From Clostridiaceae bacterium (lineage in GTDB: Bacteria; Bacillota; Clostridia; Saccharofermentanales; Saccharofermentanaceae), in NCBI GenBank assembly GCA_012728275.1, contig JAAYFK010000015.1, forward strand, positions 16,430 through 80,429: a stretch of 64,000 nt of DNA, given 5' to 3'. The stretch's first letter is position 1, and each line of letters starts with the position of its first letter. Of this stretch, positions 46,801 through 55,674 are shown in pieces. A program made the translations under genes and the position numbers. Below the pieces are notes generated by a model. The model did no database searches and was not told the origin of the DNA. It worked only from the letters and a program-made list of their open reading frames with translations.

Positions 46801-47472
46801 ATAATCAGAATCCAAAAGGTAGTGGCAATCGTTTGTTGCAACAAGAGGAATACCGGTTTTACGTGATAGTTTGATTAATGACGAATTAATAATACCTTGC
46901 TCCGGCAAACGGTTATTCTGAATCTCAAGATAATAATTTCCTCGCCCGAAAAGCTCATCAAACTCCAAAGCTCTTCTCTCGCACTCAGAAAACTTGTTCT
47001 CAAGAATCAAGTTGCTTAATTCGCCAGCTAAACACGCAGATAGACAAATCAGCCCTTCATGGTATTTACAAAGTAATTCCCAATCTATTCGAGGTTTCCT
47101 ATAGAAGCCTTCTGTAAATCCGGCGGATACAAGTCTGTTAAGATTCTTAAGTCCTTCATTATCCTTAGCTAGAAGTATCAAATGGTGATAGTTTGTACCA
47201 TTAGGAATCACCTGCTTATCAAATCTACTTCCTACAGCAACATATACCTCACAACCAATAATAGGATGTATTCCTTTATCAGTCATCGTCTTATAGAACT
47301 CAACAGCTCCATACATTACGCCATGATCAGTAATCGCGCATGAAGTCATACCTAATTCGACCAGTCTACATGCAAGCTCGCTTATTCTTATTGAACCATC
47401 AAGAAGACTAAATTCAGTATGTAAATGGAGGTGCACAAATCCACCGTTTGTTGCTTCTATTGGACTTTCCAC
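43831..47472 (-). CDS. dnaE: DNA polymerase III alpha subunit DnaE
   Basis: DnaE is a C-family replicative polymerase (1213 residues). The N-terminal PHP domain opens FVHLHLHTEFSLLDGS. The polymerase active site includes PGRGSGAGSLVAY and MPDFDIDFCYERR with the catalytic Asp pair. A C-terminal OB fold follows (IIMCGMLQRKNVRVTKAK). The start is GTG, directly after the uvrB stop with GTGAGGC upstream, so translation is likely coupled to uvrB. In Clostridia DnaE works with PolC. Confidence 0.96.
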   Translation of the reverse strand: MESPIEATNGGFVHLHLHTEFSLLDGSIRISELACRLVELGMTSCAITDHGVMYGAVEFYKTMTDKGIHPIIGCEVYVAVGSRFDKQVIPNGTNYHHLILLAKDNEGLKNLNRLVSAGFTEGFYRKPRIDWELLCKYHEGLICLSACLAGELSNLILENKFSECERRALEFDELFGRGNYYLEIQNNRLPEQGIINSSLIKLSRKTGIPLVATNDCHYLLDSDYEVEDVLLCMQTGSKLSDNDRMRMAINDFFVKSETQMRRFFVDVPDAIENTNKIASMCNAQYDFDTIHLPKYDIPQGFKDNKEYLSFIAYEGLNKKFELIDIIDEEIKNEYKQRIEHELSVINGMGYTDYYLIVWDFISFAKQNSIMVGPGRGSGAGSLVAYTIGITNIDPIKYKLVFERFLNSERVSMPDFDIDFCYERRQEVIDYVTAKYGQERVAQVITFGTLAARLCIRDVARVMDLPYAVADKVAKLIPENIGITISKALEMNKELRDEYESDESIKKVLDYSMRLEGLPRHSSTHAAGVIISGQEITNIAPLSVNENSTVVQFAKADIESVGLLKFDFLGLRTLTVLRDTVDMVHSNLGTSIDLDRIPLDDANIYKMIGDGQTVGVFQLESRGMTAFMRDLKPSSLEDVIAGISLYRPGPMDQIPKYIACKHDSSLIKYDHPLLEPILNVTYGCMVYQEQVMQIVRDLAGFSMGQSDNIRRAMSKKKRSIMEKYRELFIHGGIDDKNRVVDGCIKRGVDEKTADKIFNDVSNFAGYAFNKSHAAAYAVLAYDTAYLKYYYPSEFMAAMMNSFRNSLGAAAWYITCCEPMGIKILPPDVNKSVGRFTTEESGEKLRAVRIGLSVIKNVGEGAVNLLVKEREKNQEFKSFSDFIVRSAGIGLNRKMIESLIFSSGLDWTGYSRATMVATIQTELDRLAKSANSSINGQLSLFDNAGMNVMSEPQIRMTEVKEYPLSEKLALEKEMVGIYISGHPLNSFKKSITELVTFDMGEVKDLTDSGNLSYLNDDKEIIMCGMLQRKNVRVTKAKKQMCVCQFEDIYGHYEAVMFGRVFDEFASSSVVNNAYLVVGKRRLSNQDAFSMVIDRIIPMPVNDEEIASVMQNRDISRIVNASRSAYKMSSQSDPLQEKTLEKELHIRFNGSLESKEYKRLLNFLAFFHGNLPVVVQSIASNASVRLDDVCSVSDDEGIIDRLKELCGSDNVQIVFK

Positions 47473-49503
47473 TTAAGCCTCACTTTCTTCCTTAGACTTC
47501 TCACCAAGCTTAATAATTGCATCTCTAAACATAGCTGCTCTCTCGAAATCAAGCTTGTCTGATGACTGCTTCATCTCTTTACGTAGTTTAATAAGAAGCT
47601 TCTCCTTCTCACTAGAGGACATATTCTTGCCTCCAAGCTTAGCTATCCTAGCAACATTAATATCAGATGTACTATCTTCCTTAGCTTTTGCATTACCTTT
47701 ATCTGAAGAAGTAATGTCAAATGTTTCCTTTACTTCCTTAAGAATTGTCTTTGGTACTATTCCATGTTCCTTGTTATATGATACTTGAATATCTCTTCTT
47801 CTATTCGTCTCTGATACAGCTCCCATCATTGAATCTGTAACTTCATCTGCATATAGAATTGCTCTGCCGTTACTATTTCGAGCACATCTTCCAATAATCT
47901 GAATAAGAGATCTTGTTGAACGCAGGAAACCTTCCTTGTCAGCATCAAGAATCATAAGAAGCGATACCTCAGGTAGATCAATTCCTTCTCTTAATAGATT
48001 AATTCCGACTATTACATCAACAGCCCCAGAGCGTAATGAATGAAGAATCTCCATGCGCTCAACAGTATCAATATCAGAATGCAAATAGGTAACCTTAACG
48101 TTCTCCTTTTCTAAGAACTCGGTAAGGTCCTCAGCCATCTTCTTTGTAAGAGTCAAGATAAGACTCTTCTCGCCTCTCTCCTTCTGCTGATTAAGTTCAT
48201 ATAGGATATCTTCTATTTGACCTTCGACTGGTCTAATGAAAATCTCTGGTTCTACTAATCCTGTTGGTCTGATTACTTGCTCAACTACTTGAACGCTATG
48301 CTCATTCTCATAATTGCCAGGAGTAGCGGAAACAAAAACTGTTTGTCCCATTTTCTCTTCAAACTCGTTAAACTTCAAAGGTCTATTGTCATATGCTGAA
48401 GGAAGTCTAAAACCATAATTAACAAGCATATCCTTACGTGCTCTGTCACCGTTATACATGGCACCAACTTGAGATACTGTTACGTGGGACTCATCTATAA
48501 ATAACAAGTAATCCTTTGGGAAGAAATCCAATAATGTGCTAGGTGGTTCACCCGCATTCCTCTGAGATATGTGTCTTGAATAATTCTCTATTCCTTTACA
48601 AAAACCCGTTTCATTAAGAAGTTCCATATCGTAACGCGTTCTTTGTTCCAGACGATAAGCCTCAATGAGTTTGCCTTCGTCTCTAAGAATCTTAATACGT
48701 TCATCAAGTTCTTCTTCTATAGTTACTAAAGCCTTCTCTAGTTTCTTGCGACCAGTAGCATAGTGAGAAGCTGGAAATATCTCAACAAAACTTCTAGTTG
48801 TATAAACCTTGCCAGTAACAAAATCAACTAACGAAATACGCTCTACTTCATCACCGAAAAATTCAATTCTAGTAACCACATTATCGGAATCAGGAGTAAA
48901 TACATCTAAGACATCACCTCTCGTTCTGAAGCAACCTCTGCTAAGTTCATAATCATTACGGTCGTATTGAATGTTAATTAGCGAAGCCATGACTGCATCT
49001 CTAGACATAGCCATTCCAACACGAATGAGAACCATCAAGGACTGATAGTCTTCCTTCTCACCAATACCATAAATACATGAAACCGAGGCAACTACAATTA
49101 CATCATCGCGAGAAAGTAAAGAGCGAGTTGCGCAGTGACGCATCCTATCTATTTCATCATTAATTGATGAGTCCTTCTCGATATATGTATCCGAAGCAGC
49201 AAGGTAAGCTTCAGGTTGATAATAATCATAATAAGAGACGAAGTACTCAACAGCATTATCGGGAAAGAATTCCTTAAATTCGGAATACAACTGTCCAGCA
49301 AGAGTCTTGTTATGAGCCAGAACTAAAGTTGGACGTTGTACTTTCTGAATTACATTAGCCATAGTGAAGGTCTTACCCGAACCAGTAACTCCTAGTAAAG
49401 TTTGGCACCTATCTCCTGATAAAATACCGTCGACTAGTTTGTCAATCGCTTGTGGTTGATCTCCCGTTGGAAAGTATGGTGCCTTCAAATTAAACATAGT
49501 CAT
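47473..49503 (-). CDS. uvrB: UvrABC excinuclease subunit B
   Basis: UvrB is the damage-verifying helicase of nucleotide excision repair. Motifs: [14 protein letters not shown] (Walker A), [10 protein letters not shown] (beta-hairpin), [11 protein letters not shown], helicase motif QIIGRCARN, and a C-terminal UVR motif ([19 protein letters not shown]). 676 residues. A near-consensus SOS box overlaps the promoter. uvrA and uvrC are not in the window. Confidence 0.97.
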   Translation of the reverse strand: MTMFNLKAPYFPTGDQPQAIDKLVDGILSGDRCQTLLGVTGSGKTFTMANVIQKVQRPTLVLAHNKTLAGQLYSEFKEFFPDNAVEYFVSYYDYYQPEAYLAASDTYIEKDSSINDEIDRMRHCATRSLLSRDDVIVVASVSCIYGIGEKEDYQSLMVLIRVGMAMSRDAVMASLINIQYDRNDYELSRGCFRTRGDVLDVFTPDSDNVVTRIEFFGDEVERISLVDFVTGKVYTTRSFVEIFPASHYATGRKKLEKALVTIEEELDERIKILRDEGKLIEAYRLEQRTRYDMELLNETGFCKGIENYSRHISQRNAGEPPSTLLDFFPKDYLLFIDESHVTVSQVGAMYNGDRARKDMLVNYGFRLPSAYDNRPLKFNEFEEKMGQTVFVSATPGNYENEHSVQVVEQVIRPTGLVEPEIFIRPVEGQIEDILYELNQQKERGEKSLILTLTKKMAEDLTEFLEKENVKVTYLHSDIDTVERMEILHSLRSGAVDVIVGINLLREGIDLPEVSLLMILDADKEGFLRSTRSLIQIIGRCARNSNGRAILYADEVTDSMMGAVSETNRRRDIQVSYNKEHGIVPKTILKEVKETFDITSSDKGNAKAKEDSTSDINVARIAKLGGKNMSSSEKEKLLIKLRKEMKQSSDKLDFERAAMFRDAIIKLGEKSKEESEA

Positions 49504-49527
49504 CTCTCCCGTAATTCATTTGAAGTT

Positions 49528-49563
49528 ATTATAACATTATGGCATCGAAAAGAATATATGTTC
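49528..49563 (-). promoter_or_regulatory. uvrB promoter with SOS (LexA) box
   Basis: On the minus strand CGAACATATATTCT (49551-49564) matches the Gram-positive LexA consensus GAACNNNNGTTC at seven of eight specified bases. It overlaps the -35 region of a TATAAT at 49528-49533. LexA binding here would repress uvrB until DNA damage. Confidence 0.7.
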
Positions 49564-49573
49564 GTATTTAATG

Positions 49574-49601
49574 TAAAAGAAAAGTAGTGACATATCACTA
49601 C
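49574..49601 (-). terminator. Terminator of the ABC exporter operon
   Basis: GTAGTGA (49584-49590) and TCACTAC (49595-49601) form a perfect 7-bp stem with a CATA loop, followed on the minus strand by TTTTCTTTTA. Confidence 0.82.
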
Positions 49602-49610
49602 CTCTCTTTG

Positions 49611-51209
49611 TTATCTCATTTCTGTCTTATCAATTATGTTCCTTGAAGCAAGCAACGCTAAGAATGAAGCAAGAATCAAGACGCCGGAAGCAGAAAAGAA
49701 TACTATTTCAATGCCTCCATCAACGATTGACATAACAACAAAACCAACTAAAGCACCGAAGCCAACAACTGCCATATCAAGAATAGTTCTTAACAGATTG
49801 ATGATAAATGCTCCAGCTCGGCTTAGAATTCTTACACACAGAATCGAGATGGTCTGGCACAAGAAATTAAAGGAGGCTACTATGAGGAAGATTGCAATTC
49901 CAAATGGAACCGTTCTAGCGCCAGGAGCAAAAACCATACAAATAATCATCATAACGAGAGCATCAAAAGCCATTTCTGGAAAGTCAGCAAATACACTAGC
50001 AAACAGCTTCTTTTGGGCAGTGTCTGGAATTAAGAAGATGTACGGCTTACTTAACTCAGTAAGAGTTTTACTTCCTGAGAATACAAAGATGTTCATCGTC
50101 AATCCAAATCCAAGAGCATAAGCTAGATTTGCCAAAGAACCATCATCAATTATATGTGATTTCGACATGAAGAAAAGGTATGCAACGACTATTGCTTTAT
50201 AGATAAGAGCGTTAATATTTATGAAGCTAAAGTGCGAGCGACGCTTGTTCTCAAGAAGATGTCTGTAAAAAATAGCACTAGCGCCTCTTCCACCACCAAT
50301 CTTCTCTTTTCCAACAACAATTTTCCCCGTATTTATGTCACTATTACCAAATACATTGGCTTTCTTAGCCTCGGTAATTTCGGCAATTCTTGTCGCTCCT
50401 TCAATAGCCGTCTCGTAGTAATCATAATTGGCCTTAGTAAAAATGTAAGCAACAGCTACTATTGTTCCAATAGAAAGGACGGCGCCAATTGCTATAAAGA
50501 TAACATCAGACAAATATATACCCTTTACTATTAATCCAGGCCAACCTACTATTGGGAAGAAGTCTATGATAGGGTTGTTCCCGATTCTACTTATCAATAT
50601 GTCTATATCTTGACCAAATGCAGATTTAATACTCCAGTCATTTTCGCTTAACAACATTAGAGCGCAACCAGCAAGAGCAAGAGCCATAGCACCAAAAATG
50701 ATAGCCATAGGAACTTTCTTATACTTTTCGAGTTTGTCCAAAGTAACCTTAACAAGAAAGCCAATTATTGAGCAAACTAGTACTACGACAAAGCCACCGC
50801 AAACCATTAATATTGCATCCTTGGACGTGAAGCCGAAATTTGATGCAAAAGGCATGAGCATACTCGAGAAATACATATAAATAAGTGTCATAGGCAGCGA
50901 GTTAATAACCGCGATTATCAAGTTGAATTTGGTCGTGAAAGGTCCCGCAAAATGAAAATTTACGTCAGTTAGCGAGAACGCATACGATCCTTTGGTGCAA
51001 GTATTACCTAAAACAAGATTTCCTAAACCAAACCAAACTAGCTTAATAAGACCTACTACAGCATCCTGATTACGAACTGCACCCTCATTTAGAGAAGTAA
51101 CAACTAGGCTCATAAATAATATATAACCTAAGAAGAAGGCGTATAGAACCATTAAGCCCGGAGCACGAATTAAGCTTTTTCTAACACGATATAAGTAAGC
51201 ACTTAACAT
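49611..51209 (-). CDS. ABC exporter membrane subunit
   Basis: This 532-residue polytopic protein has about twelve hydrophobic segments. It starts SAYLYRVRKSLIRAPGLMVL, similar to the putative ABC exporter family (PF16962-like). The ATPase gene lies 2 bp upstream. The substrate is unknown; such pairs move peptides, lipids or drugs. No processing or peptide gene is next to it. Confidence 0.75.
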   Translation of the reverse strand: MLSAYLYRVRKSLIRAPGLMVLYAFFLGYILFMSLVVTSLNEGAVRNQDAVVGLIKLVWFGLGNLVLGNTCTKGSYAFSLTDVNFHFAGPFTTKFNLIIAVINSLPMTLIYMYFSSMLMPFASNFGFTSKDAILMVCGGFVVVLVCSIIGFLVKVTLDKLEKYKKVPMAIIFGAMALALAGCALMLLSENDWSIKSAFGQDIDILISRIGNNPIIDFFPIVGWPGLIVKGIYLSDVIFIAIGAVLSIGTIVAVAYIFTKANYDYYETAIEGATRIAEITEAKKANVFGNSDINTGKIVVGKEKIGGGRGASAIFYRHLLENKRRSHFSFININALIYKAIVVAYLFFMSKSHIIDDGSLANLAYALGFGLTMNIFVFSGSKTLTELSKPYIFLIPDTAQKKLFASVFADFPEMAFDALVMMIICMVFAPGARTVPFGIAIFLIVASFNFLCQTISILCVRILSRAGAFIINLLRTILDMAVVGFGALVGFVVMSIVDGGIEIVFFSASGVLILASFLALLASRNIIDKTEMR

Positions 51210-51211
51210 AT

Positions 51212-51913
51212 TTATTGCTCCTTATTCTCAGTGATCTCAAAGAACAAATCTGATAAGTTCTCCTCCTGACCATTGAGCTGTTCTCTGTATTTTGTAACAA
51301 TCACGTGACCTGACTTAAGAATGTTAACTACATCCCAAATATCAGCAACAGTGTCGATCAAGTGTGTAGAGATAAGGATAGCCTTGTTCTTCTCCTTAAG
51401 TTCCCTTATTACATGCTTTAACTCATTAATCGCATGAGGATCAAGACCTACCATAGGCTCATCAAAAATTACTACCTGAGGGTCATGTAGTAAAGCACAC
51501 ACTATTGATACTTTCTGTTGCATACCTTTAGATAAAGCCTTACCTAGCTTCTTTCTGTGTTCAGTTAGTTCGAATCGCTCAATCAACTCTTCGGTAAGAG
51601 TCTTATCACTATATCCATATGCTCTACGAATAAATTCAAAATGCTCATCAATAGTCATTGTGTCATATAGGTTAGGCACCTCAGGGATATATCCAAGCAA
51701 CCTCTTAGCCTCAATAGTCTTATTGGGGAGACCATCTATCTCTATATCACCTGTGTATCTTAACAATCCAGCAATACACTTGATTAATGTTGACTTTCCA
51801 GATCCGTTTGGACCAACTAATACTCCAACCTCTCCATTATTCAAGGTAATCGATACTTTGTCGTTAGCAAGTATTTTGTCATATTTCTTGGTGACTTCGT
51901 TAACCAATAACAT
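51212..51913 (-). CDS. ABC transporter ATP-binding subunit
   Basis: This 233-residue ATPase has Walker A GPNGSGKST, signature LSKGMQQKV, Walker B VVIFDEPMVGLDP and the switch His in STHLIDTV. It starts from ATG with TAGGAGG. It drives the membrane subunit encoded next. Confidence 0.93.
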   Translation of the reverse strand: MLLVNEVTKKYDKILANDKVSITLNNGEVGVLVGPNGSGKSTLIKCIAGLLRYTGDIEIDGLPNKTIEAKRLLGYIPEVPNLYDTMTIDEHFEFIRRAYGYSDKTLTEELIERFELTEHRKKLGKALSKGMQQKVSIVCALLHDPQVVIFDEPMVGLDPHAINELKHVIRELKEKNKAILISTHLIDTVADIWDVVNILKSGHVIVTKYREQLNGQEENLSDLFFEITENKEQ

Positions 51914-52347
51914 GGGTATATCCTCCTAAACACAATGCCAATCTTCTATAAATCTTTAATTTATTTTTTATAACCGTGATAATCTTAGTAATCGAGTAAT
52001 CCCTTGTCAATAAGCAAGTAAGGAAATAATTACTCATTTTCGAAAAACAGCATGTGTAACAATGTTACTATGCCTGAAATTAGGTTTTCTTCCTTCAATT
52101 TAAGCTGGAATTCATTTGATTAGCGCTAATAATTTACACAATGCTATTGATTGATGAAATTACACAAAAATAAACTTCTGGTAGAAATTTAACAACAGGA
52201 ATAACAGTGAATTGCCTCTCCAAACAAACCTTTTCTCATATAAATAAGTTAATTTTCTTCAATTTGATTGCTCAAATATTTAGCACTCATATATTATTAT
52301 ATATATTTATGTGAATCGATATTATCGCTATGACCTATCTTTCCGAC
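51914..52347. other. 434-bp AT-rich gap with a perfect palindrome
   Basis: No gene of support was found on either strand. ATTAGCGCTAAT at 52119-52130 is a perfect 12-bp palindrome with a central GCGC, of the kind used by LacI-family repressors. GTAACAATGTTAC at about 52055 is another small palindrome. The rest is AT-rich, including an ATATATTATTATATATAT run near 52290. Confidence 0.5.
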
Positions 52348-52785
52348 TTACTCGAAGGTAATGTGGAATGTACACTTACTTGCTCCGCCAAGTACAGTCT
52401 CAATAATCTCAACATCAAAGTCAACTTCTCCCCACATTTTTTTAGCGACATATATAATGCTTTGTCTTGAACACTCGCATAAATGAGGCGAGTTTACACC
52501 TCCATGAGTATGCAAATCACATAAGCAAGAAGGATAGCTGATGAAGTACTTCTTGCCTGGAATGATTATGCCTCCATCACATCCTGTTAGTTCACCAAGT
52601 CGAGAATAGAATGCATCACGATCGTATCCTACATTCTCAAGATGATTAAGATAAATATTAATAACTCCAGAATCTGCACATCTCCTTGCGCAAGGTCTAA
52701 GTAACTCACTTCTACTCTCATCATCTAAGGTTTCTAGCCCCGATTCAAACCCACTTAACCACATTCTTATAAAATTTTGATCCAT
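52348..52785 (-). CDS. Cys-rich protein of unknown function
   Basis: This 145-residue soluble protein contains ten or so cysteines in pairs or clusters: LRPCARRCADSG, LTGCDGG, YPSCLCDLHTHGG and HLCECSRQSIIY, then a final GGASKCTFHITF. It resembles a family of small clostridial Cys-rich proteins (perhaps DUF6144), but I am not sure of the name. The ending suggests an alpha/beta fold with a buried ligand site. It lies 20 bp after the C_GCAxxG_C_C gene and is probably co-transcribed. Metal or redox binding is an inference from the cysteines. Confidence 0.55.
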   Translation of the reverse strand: MDQNFIRMWLSGFESGLETLDDESRSELLRPCARRCADSGVINIYLNHLENVGYDRDAFYSRLGELTGCDGGIIIPGKKYFISYPSCLCDLHTHGGVNSPHLCECSRQSIIYVAKKMWGEVDFDVEIIETVLGGASKCTFHITFE

Positions 52786-52805
52786 AATAATGCCTCCAAC
52801 CCTAT

Positions 52806-53276
52806 TTACGAATGCAAACGAATGTATTCCTCAATAATAGCTGCGCTCAAACCTACTAATTGAACACAAGGCCTCTTTGTGTAGTACTCCTCGGTTCTTT
52901 GATATGAAGTTGATAATTCAGTTTTGGTTGATAAACCTAGTAGATCACGGCACACGATGGAGCCGTTTCTACTCGAAAACTCGTGGGCAAGTTCCTGAAT
53001 TCTTGCATAGTGAATCTTCTTACCTTCTATATCTGTTGGTTCATCATATCCATATAGGACTCCAGCAATGATGAACATCGCAGTAACACCGCCGCAAACC
53101 TCACGTAGTCGCCCCATACCACCACCAAAAGAGGAACTAAGCTTAAGAAGTGTTTTTCGATCAAAATCAAAGTTTTCTTCGAAGGCAAGAACAACAGACT
53201 GACTGCAATTGTAGCCCTCTTTAAAGAAAGACATAGCCTTCTGCGCCGCTTCACTTGTGTCAATATCGATATTCAT
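52806..53276 (-). CDS. C_GCAxxG_C_C family protein
   Basis: This 156-residue protein has the family pattern: EGYNCSQSVVLAF, then FGGGMGRLREVCGGVTAM, with later single cysteines at VCRDLLG and KRPCVQL. The family is widespread in anaerobes and is thought to bind a redox or metal centre, with no proven function. ATG has GGAGGG. It starts 11 bp after the GH43 stop and precedes the Cys-rich gene. Confidence 0.82.
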   Translation of the reverse strand: MNIDIDTSEAAQKAMSFFKEGYNCSQSVVLAFEENFDFDRKTLLKLSSSFGGGMGRLREVCGGVTAMFIIAGVLYGYDEPTDIEGKKIHYARIQELAHEFSSRNGSIVCRDLLGLSTKTELSTSYQRTEEYYTKRPCVQLVGLSAAIIEEYIRLHS

Positions 53277-53287
53277 GATCCCTCCAT

Positions 53288-54856
53288 TTACTTCATTCCT
53301 TGATACGAGATACTCTTTACAATAATACCTTCTGTTTCAGAATCTTGAGTAAGCATTGGATTTGAAGCAAAAACTCCTATTGTACATCCTACAAAACCTC
53401 CTGCTACTTCAGTAGACAATTCTCTAATATCAATTTCAGACACACATAGAATTACATTAGAGTCAATCAATAGCATGAAATTGGCTTTCAGTCTATTTAT
53501 TTCAAGGCGTATGGTAATAGAAGACGAGCTTTCTATCTTGCCAATATCACATTTTTCTAATATTGAATCCTGTCCGTTAGATGACTTGAGAAGTCTAGCC
53601 TCGTTACTACTTAATTCTAATCGTAAATGGTATTTCGAATTTTGATACAACGCTAATCCAACAACCTCACTATTCTCAAGAGCAAAGCCTGAAATATTTA
53701 CTTCATAAATGCATTGCCTGTGCTGTTGTCTTAATCCAAGATATGTAGCAGATTCGTCTTCCATAATTGAAGTTTTGCTAAACTTAAGTAACAAGCCCTG
53801 ACTTGAAAGAGAATACCTCATACCCTCTTCCTGACGAAGAAACACAAACTCAGGCGACAACTTCACCATAGCCGTAAAATCGAACATCTTATTAAGCGAC
53901 GCTATGTCATTATTAGAATTCTTGCATTCTTCCAGATTAATATCGACCTCATCAGTCAGCATTCCTACACCGACATTTACTATTGGCCAATTGCTCTCCC
54001 ATGTTACCCTAGCTAGGAAAGTCTCTCTTCCAATCGTTGTATAACCTGAAGACTGCCTAACGCCGAGAAGCACTATGTAGTACTCACCGTTGGTTGTCTT
54101 TGTCATGTCGGCATGCCCAACATAGCGAATCGGAAAATCTCCACCAAGATGTCTATGCGTAATTATTGGATTGCACGGATTGTTCTCGTATGGCCCCCAT
54201 ATACTCTTACTCCTACATATTGCCTCCGAGTGATCAGGGCCTGTCCCACCTTCAGCGTGCATAATATAGTAGTAGCCATTTTCGCGAAAAATATGCGGTC
54301 CCTCTGGCCATATTACGTTTTTTTGCGAGCCATTCCAAACCTCCTTGAATTCTCCCACAAGGCGTTTGTTCTTTATGTCAAATTCTTGAATGTAAATATA
54401 CCAATCTCCGTTATATTTTGCTCCAGAACGGTTCTCGTGAGTTCCGATGTAATAGCATTTACCGTCTTCATCGAAGAATAGACTAGGGTCTATTCCTTCC
54501 GCTCCCTCAATATAAAACGGATCAGACCACGGACCTTCTGGATTACTAGCCTCAATCACAAAATTGCCACCGCTCTTGACATTCGTGCAAACAATATAAA
54601 ACATGCCCTCATAGTGTCTTATCGTGGGCGCGAAAAGGCCCTCCGACAGCTCGCATCCGTTTACGTCGAGTTGAGAAGACCTATTCATAGCATTACCAAT
54701 TATCTCCCAATTAGCCAAATCTTTACTATGGAGTATAGGCAACCCCGGGAAATAACAAAATGAGGAGTTTACAATGTAGAAATCATCGCCGCAAGAGCAG
54801 ATTGAAGGATCAGGAAAGAACCCAGGAATAATTGGATTTGATGCAATTATACTCAT
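53288..54856 (-). CDS. GH43 beta-xylosidase / arabinofuranosidase
   Basis: This 522-residue GH43 enzyme starts NPIIPGFFPDPSICSCGDDF, whose Asp is the expected general base. A second Asp is in EGIDPSLFFDEDGKCYYIG, and the proton-donor Glu is in IWPEGPHIFREN. The five-bladed domain ends near residue 310; the rest is a beta-sandwich typical of GH43 xylosidases. There is no signal peptide, so the substrate is imported oligosaccharide. ATG has AAGGAG. With GH3, XylB and transketolase it supports xylan or arabinoxylan use. Confidence 0.9.
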   Translation of the reverse strand: MSIIASNPIIPGFFPDPSICSCGDDFYIVNSSFCYFPGLPILHSKDLANWEIIGNAMNRSSQLDVNGCELSEGLFAPTIRHYEGMFYIVCTNVKSGGNFVIEASNPEGPWSDPFYIEGAEGIDPSLFFDEDGKCYYIGTHENRSGAKYNGDWYIYIQEFDIKNKRLVGEFKEVWNGSQKNVIWPEGPHIFRENGYYYIMHAEGGTGPDHSEAICRSKSIWGPYENNPCNPIITHRHLGGDFPIRYVGHADMTKTTNGEYYIVLLGVRQSSGYTTIGRETFLARVTWESNWPIVNVGVGMLTDEVDINLEECKNSNNDIASLNKMFDFTAMVKLSPEFVFLRQEEGMRYSLSSQGLLLKFSKTSIMEDESATYLGLRQQHRQCIYEVNISGFALENSEVVGLALYQNSKYHLRLELSSNEARLLKSSNGQDSILEKCDIGKIESSSSITIRLEINRLKANFMLLIDSNVILCVSEIDIRELSTEVAGGFVGCTIGVFASNPMLTQDSETEGIIVKSISYQGMK

Positions 54857-54969
54857 AATATAGTCTCCTTTTTAAGTCAAACAGAAGATATACTTATTGT
54901 AGCAAAAAACAAGTGGTTCTAGTGATTTTAAGCTTGAAGACTATATTCACAATTAATTCTAATGTTTTC

Positions 54970-55662
54970 TTAATTCTCAGGCTCTGACTCCGAATCAAAT
55001 AGGCCATGGACGTTCGATACGGGCTCTACAAACATAATACCTTTACCGGGTAAATCGAATTGAAGTTCCGCATAAATATTCTTGACCACAGTATCTACCA
55101 ATTCGCTTGGCATAAGCATCATAACAAGTTCCTTCTCAGGTTCAATTTCCATGCCCATCAAAGTGACGGCCAGCTCCGAGGTTGTTCCTCGACCATGCAG
55201 TATTGTACCGCCGGTAACACCTGCTTTTCGAGCTATATCCATAACATCCTCCGCTATACCGCGGTTGACAATTACCGTTAATTTCTTATACATATTATCC
55301 GCCTCCGTGTTCTGCGTAACATCCAATGCTTCCTTCTTGCAGTTGATTATATGATTGGTGGTGAGAGCATCAGTTGTGTATACAAGTCCGTGTCCCAGAT
55401 GATTCAGCTGAAGCTCTTTAATGAGCAAGTTAAGTATTCTGTTCACTTCACTCTTTTCGACCAGACAATTAATGACGATTTTCTTCTGACTTTTGATTCC
55501 AAACAGTTTTAATGCAGCACTCTTAACAGTACCCATACCAATATTTATCATCTCTACGTTTACATTTTCTTCCTTTAAAATATGGACTGTTCTATGACAT
55601 TGGTTCTCATTCAGAATAAGTGTCAGTATCGAAAATGTTTGATCAGAATTCAGTGCGTTCAT
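54970..55662 (-). CDS. Tandem PII-like regulatory protein
   Basis: This 230-residue protein holds two PII-like (ferredoxin-fold) domains. The second (residues 125-220) has GVTGGTILHGRGT and PGKGIMFVEPVSN, like PII T-loop and B-loop regions. The first (residues 8-95) is more divergent, with LGHGLVYTTDA at its end. True PII uridylylation Tyr is not evident. ATG has AGGAGG. It lies 12 bp after the DUF1538 gene; this pair recurs in bacteria, so it probably controls that membrane protein. Confidence 0.78.
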   Translation of the reverse strand: MNALNSDQTFSILTLILNENQCHRTVHILKEENVNVEMINIGMGTVKSAALKLFGIKSQKKIVINCLVEKSEVNRILNLLIKELQLNHLGHGLVYTTDALTTNHIINCKKEALDVTQNTEADNMYKKLTVIVNRGIAEDVMDIARKAGVTGGTILHGRGTTSELAVTLMGMEIEPEKELVMMLMPSELVDTVVKNIYAELQFDLPGKGIMFVEPVSNVHGLFDSESEPEN

Positions 55663-55674
55663 TGCATTATCCTC

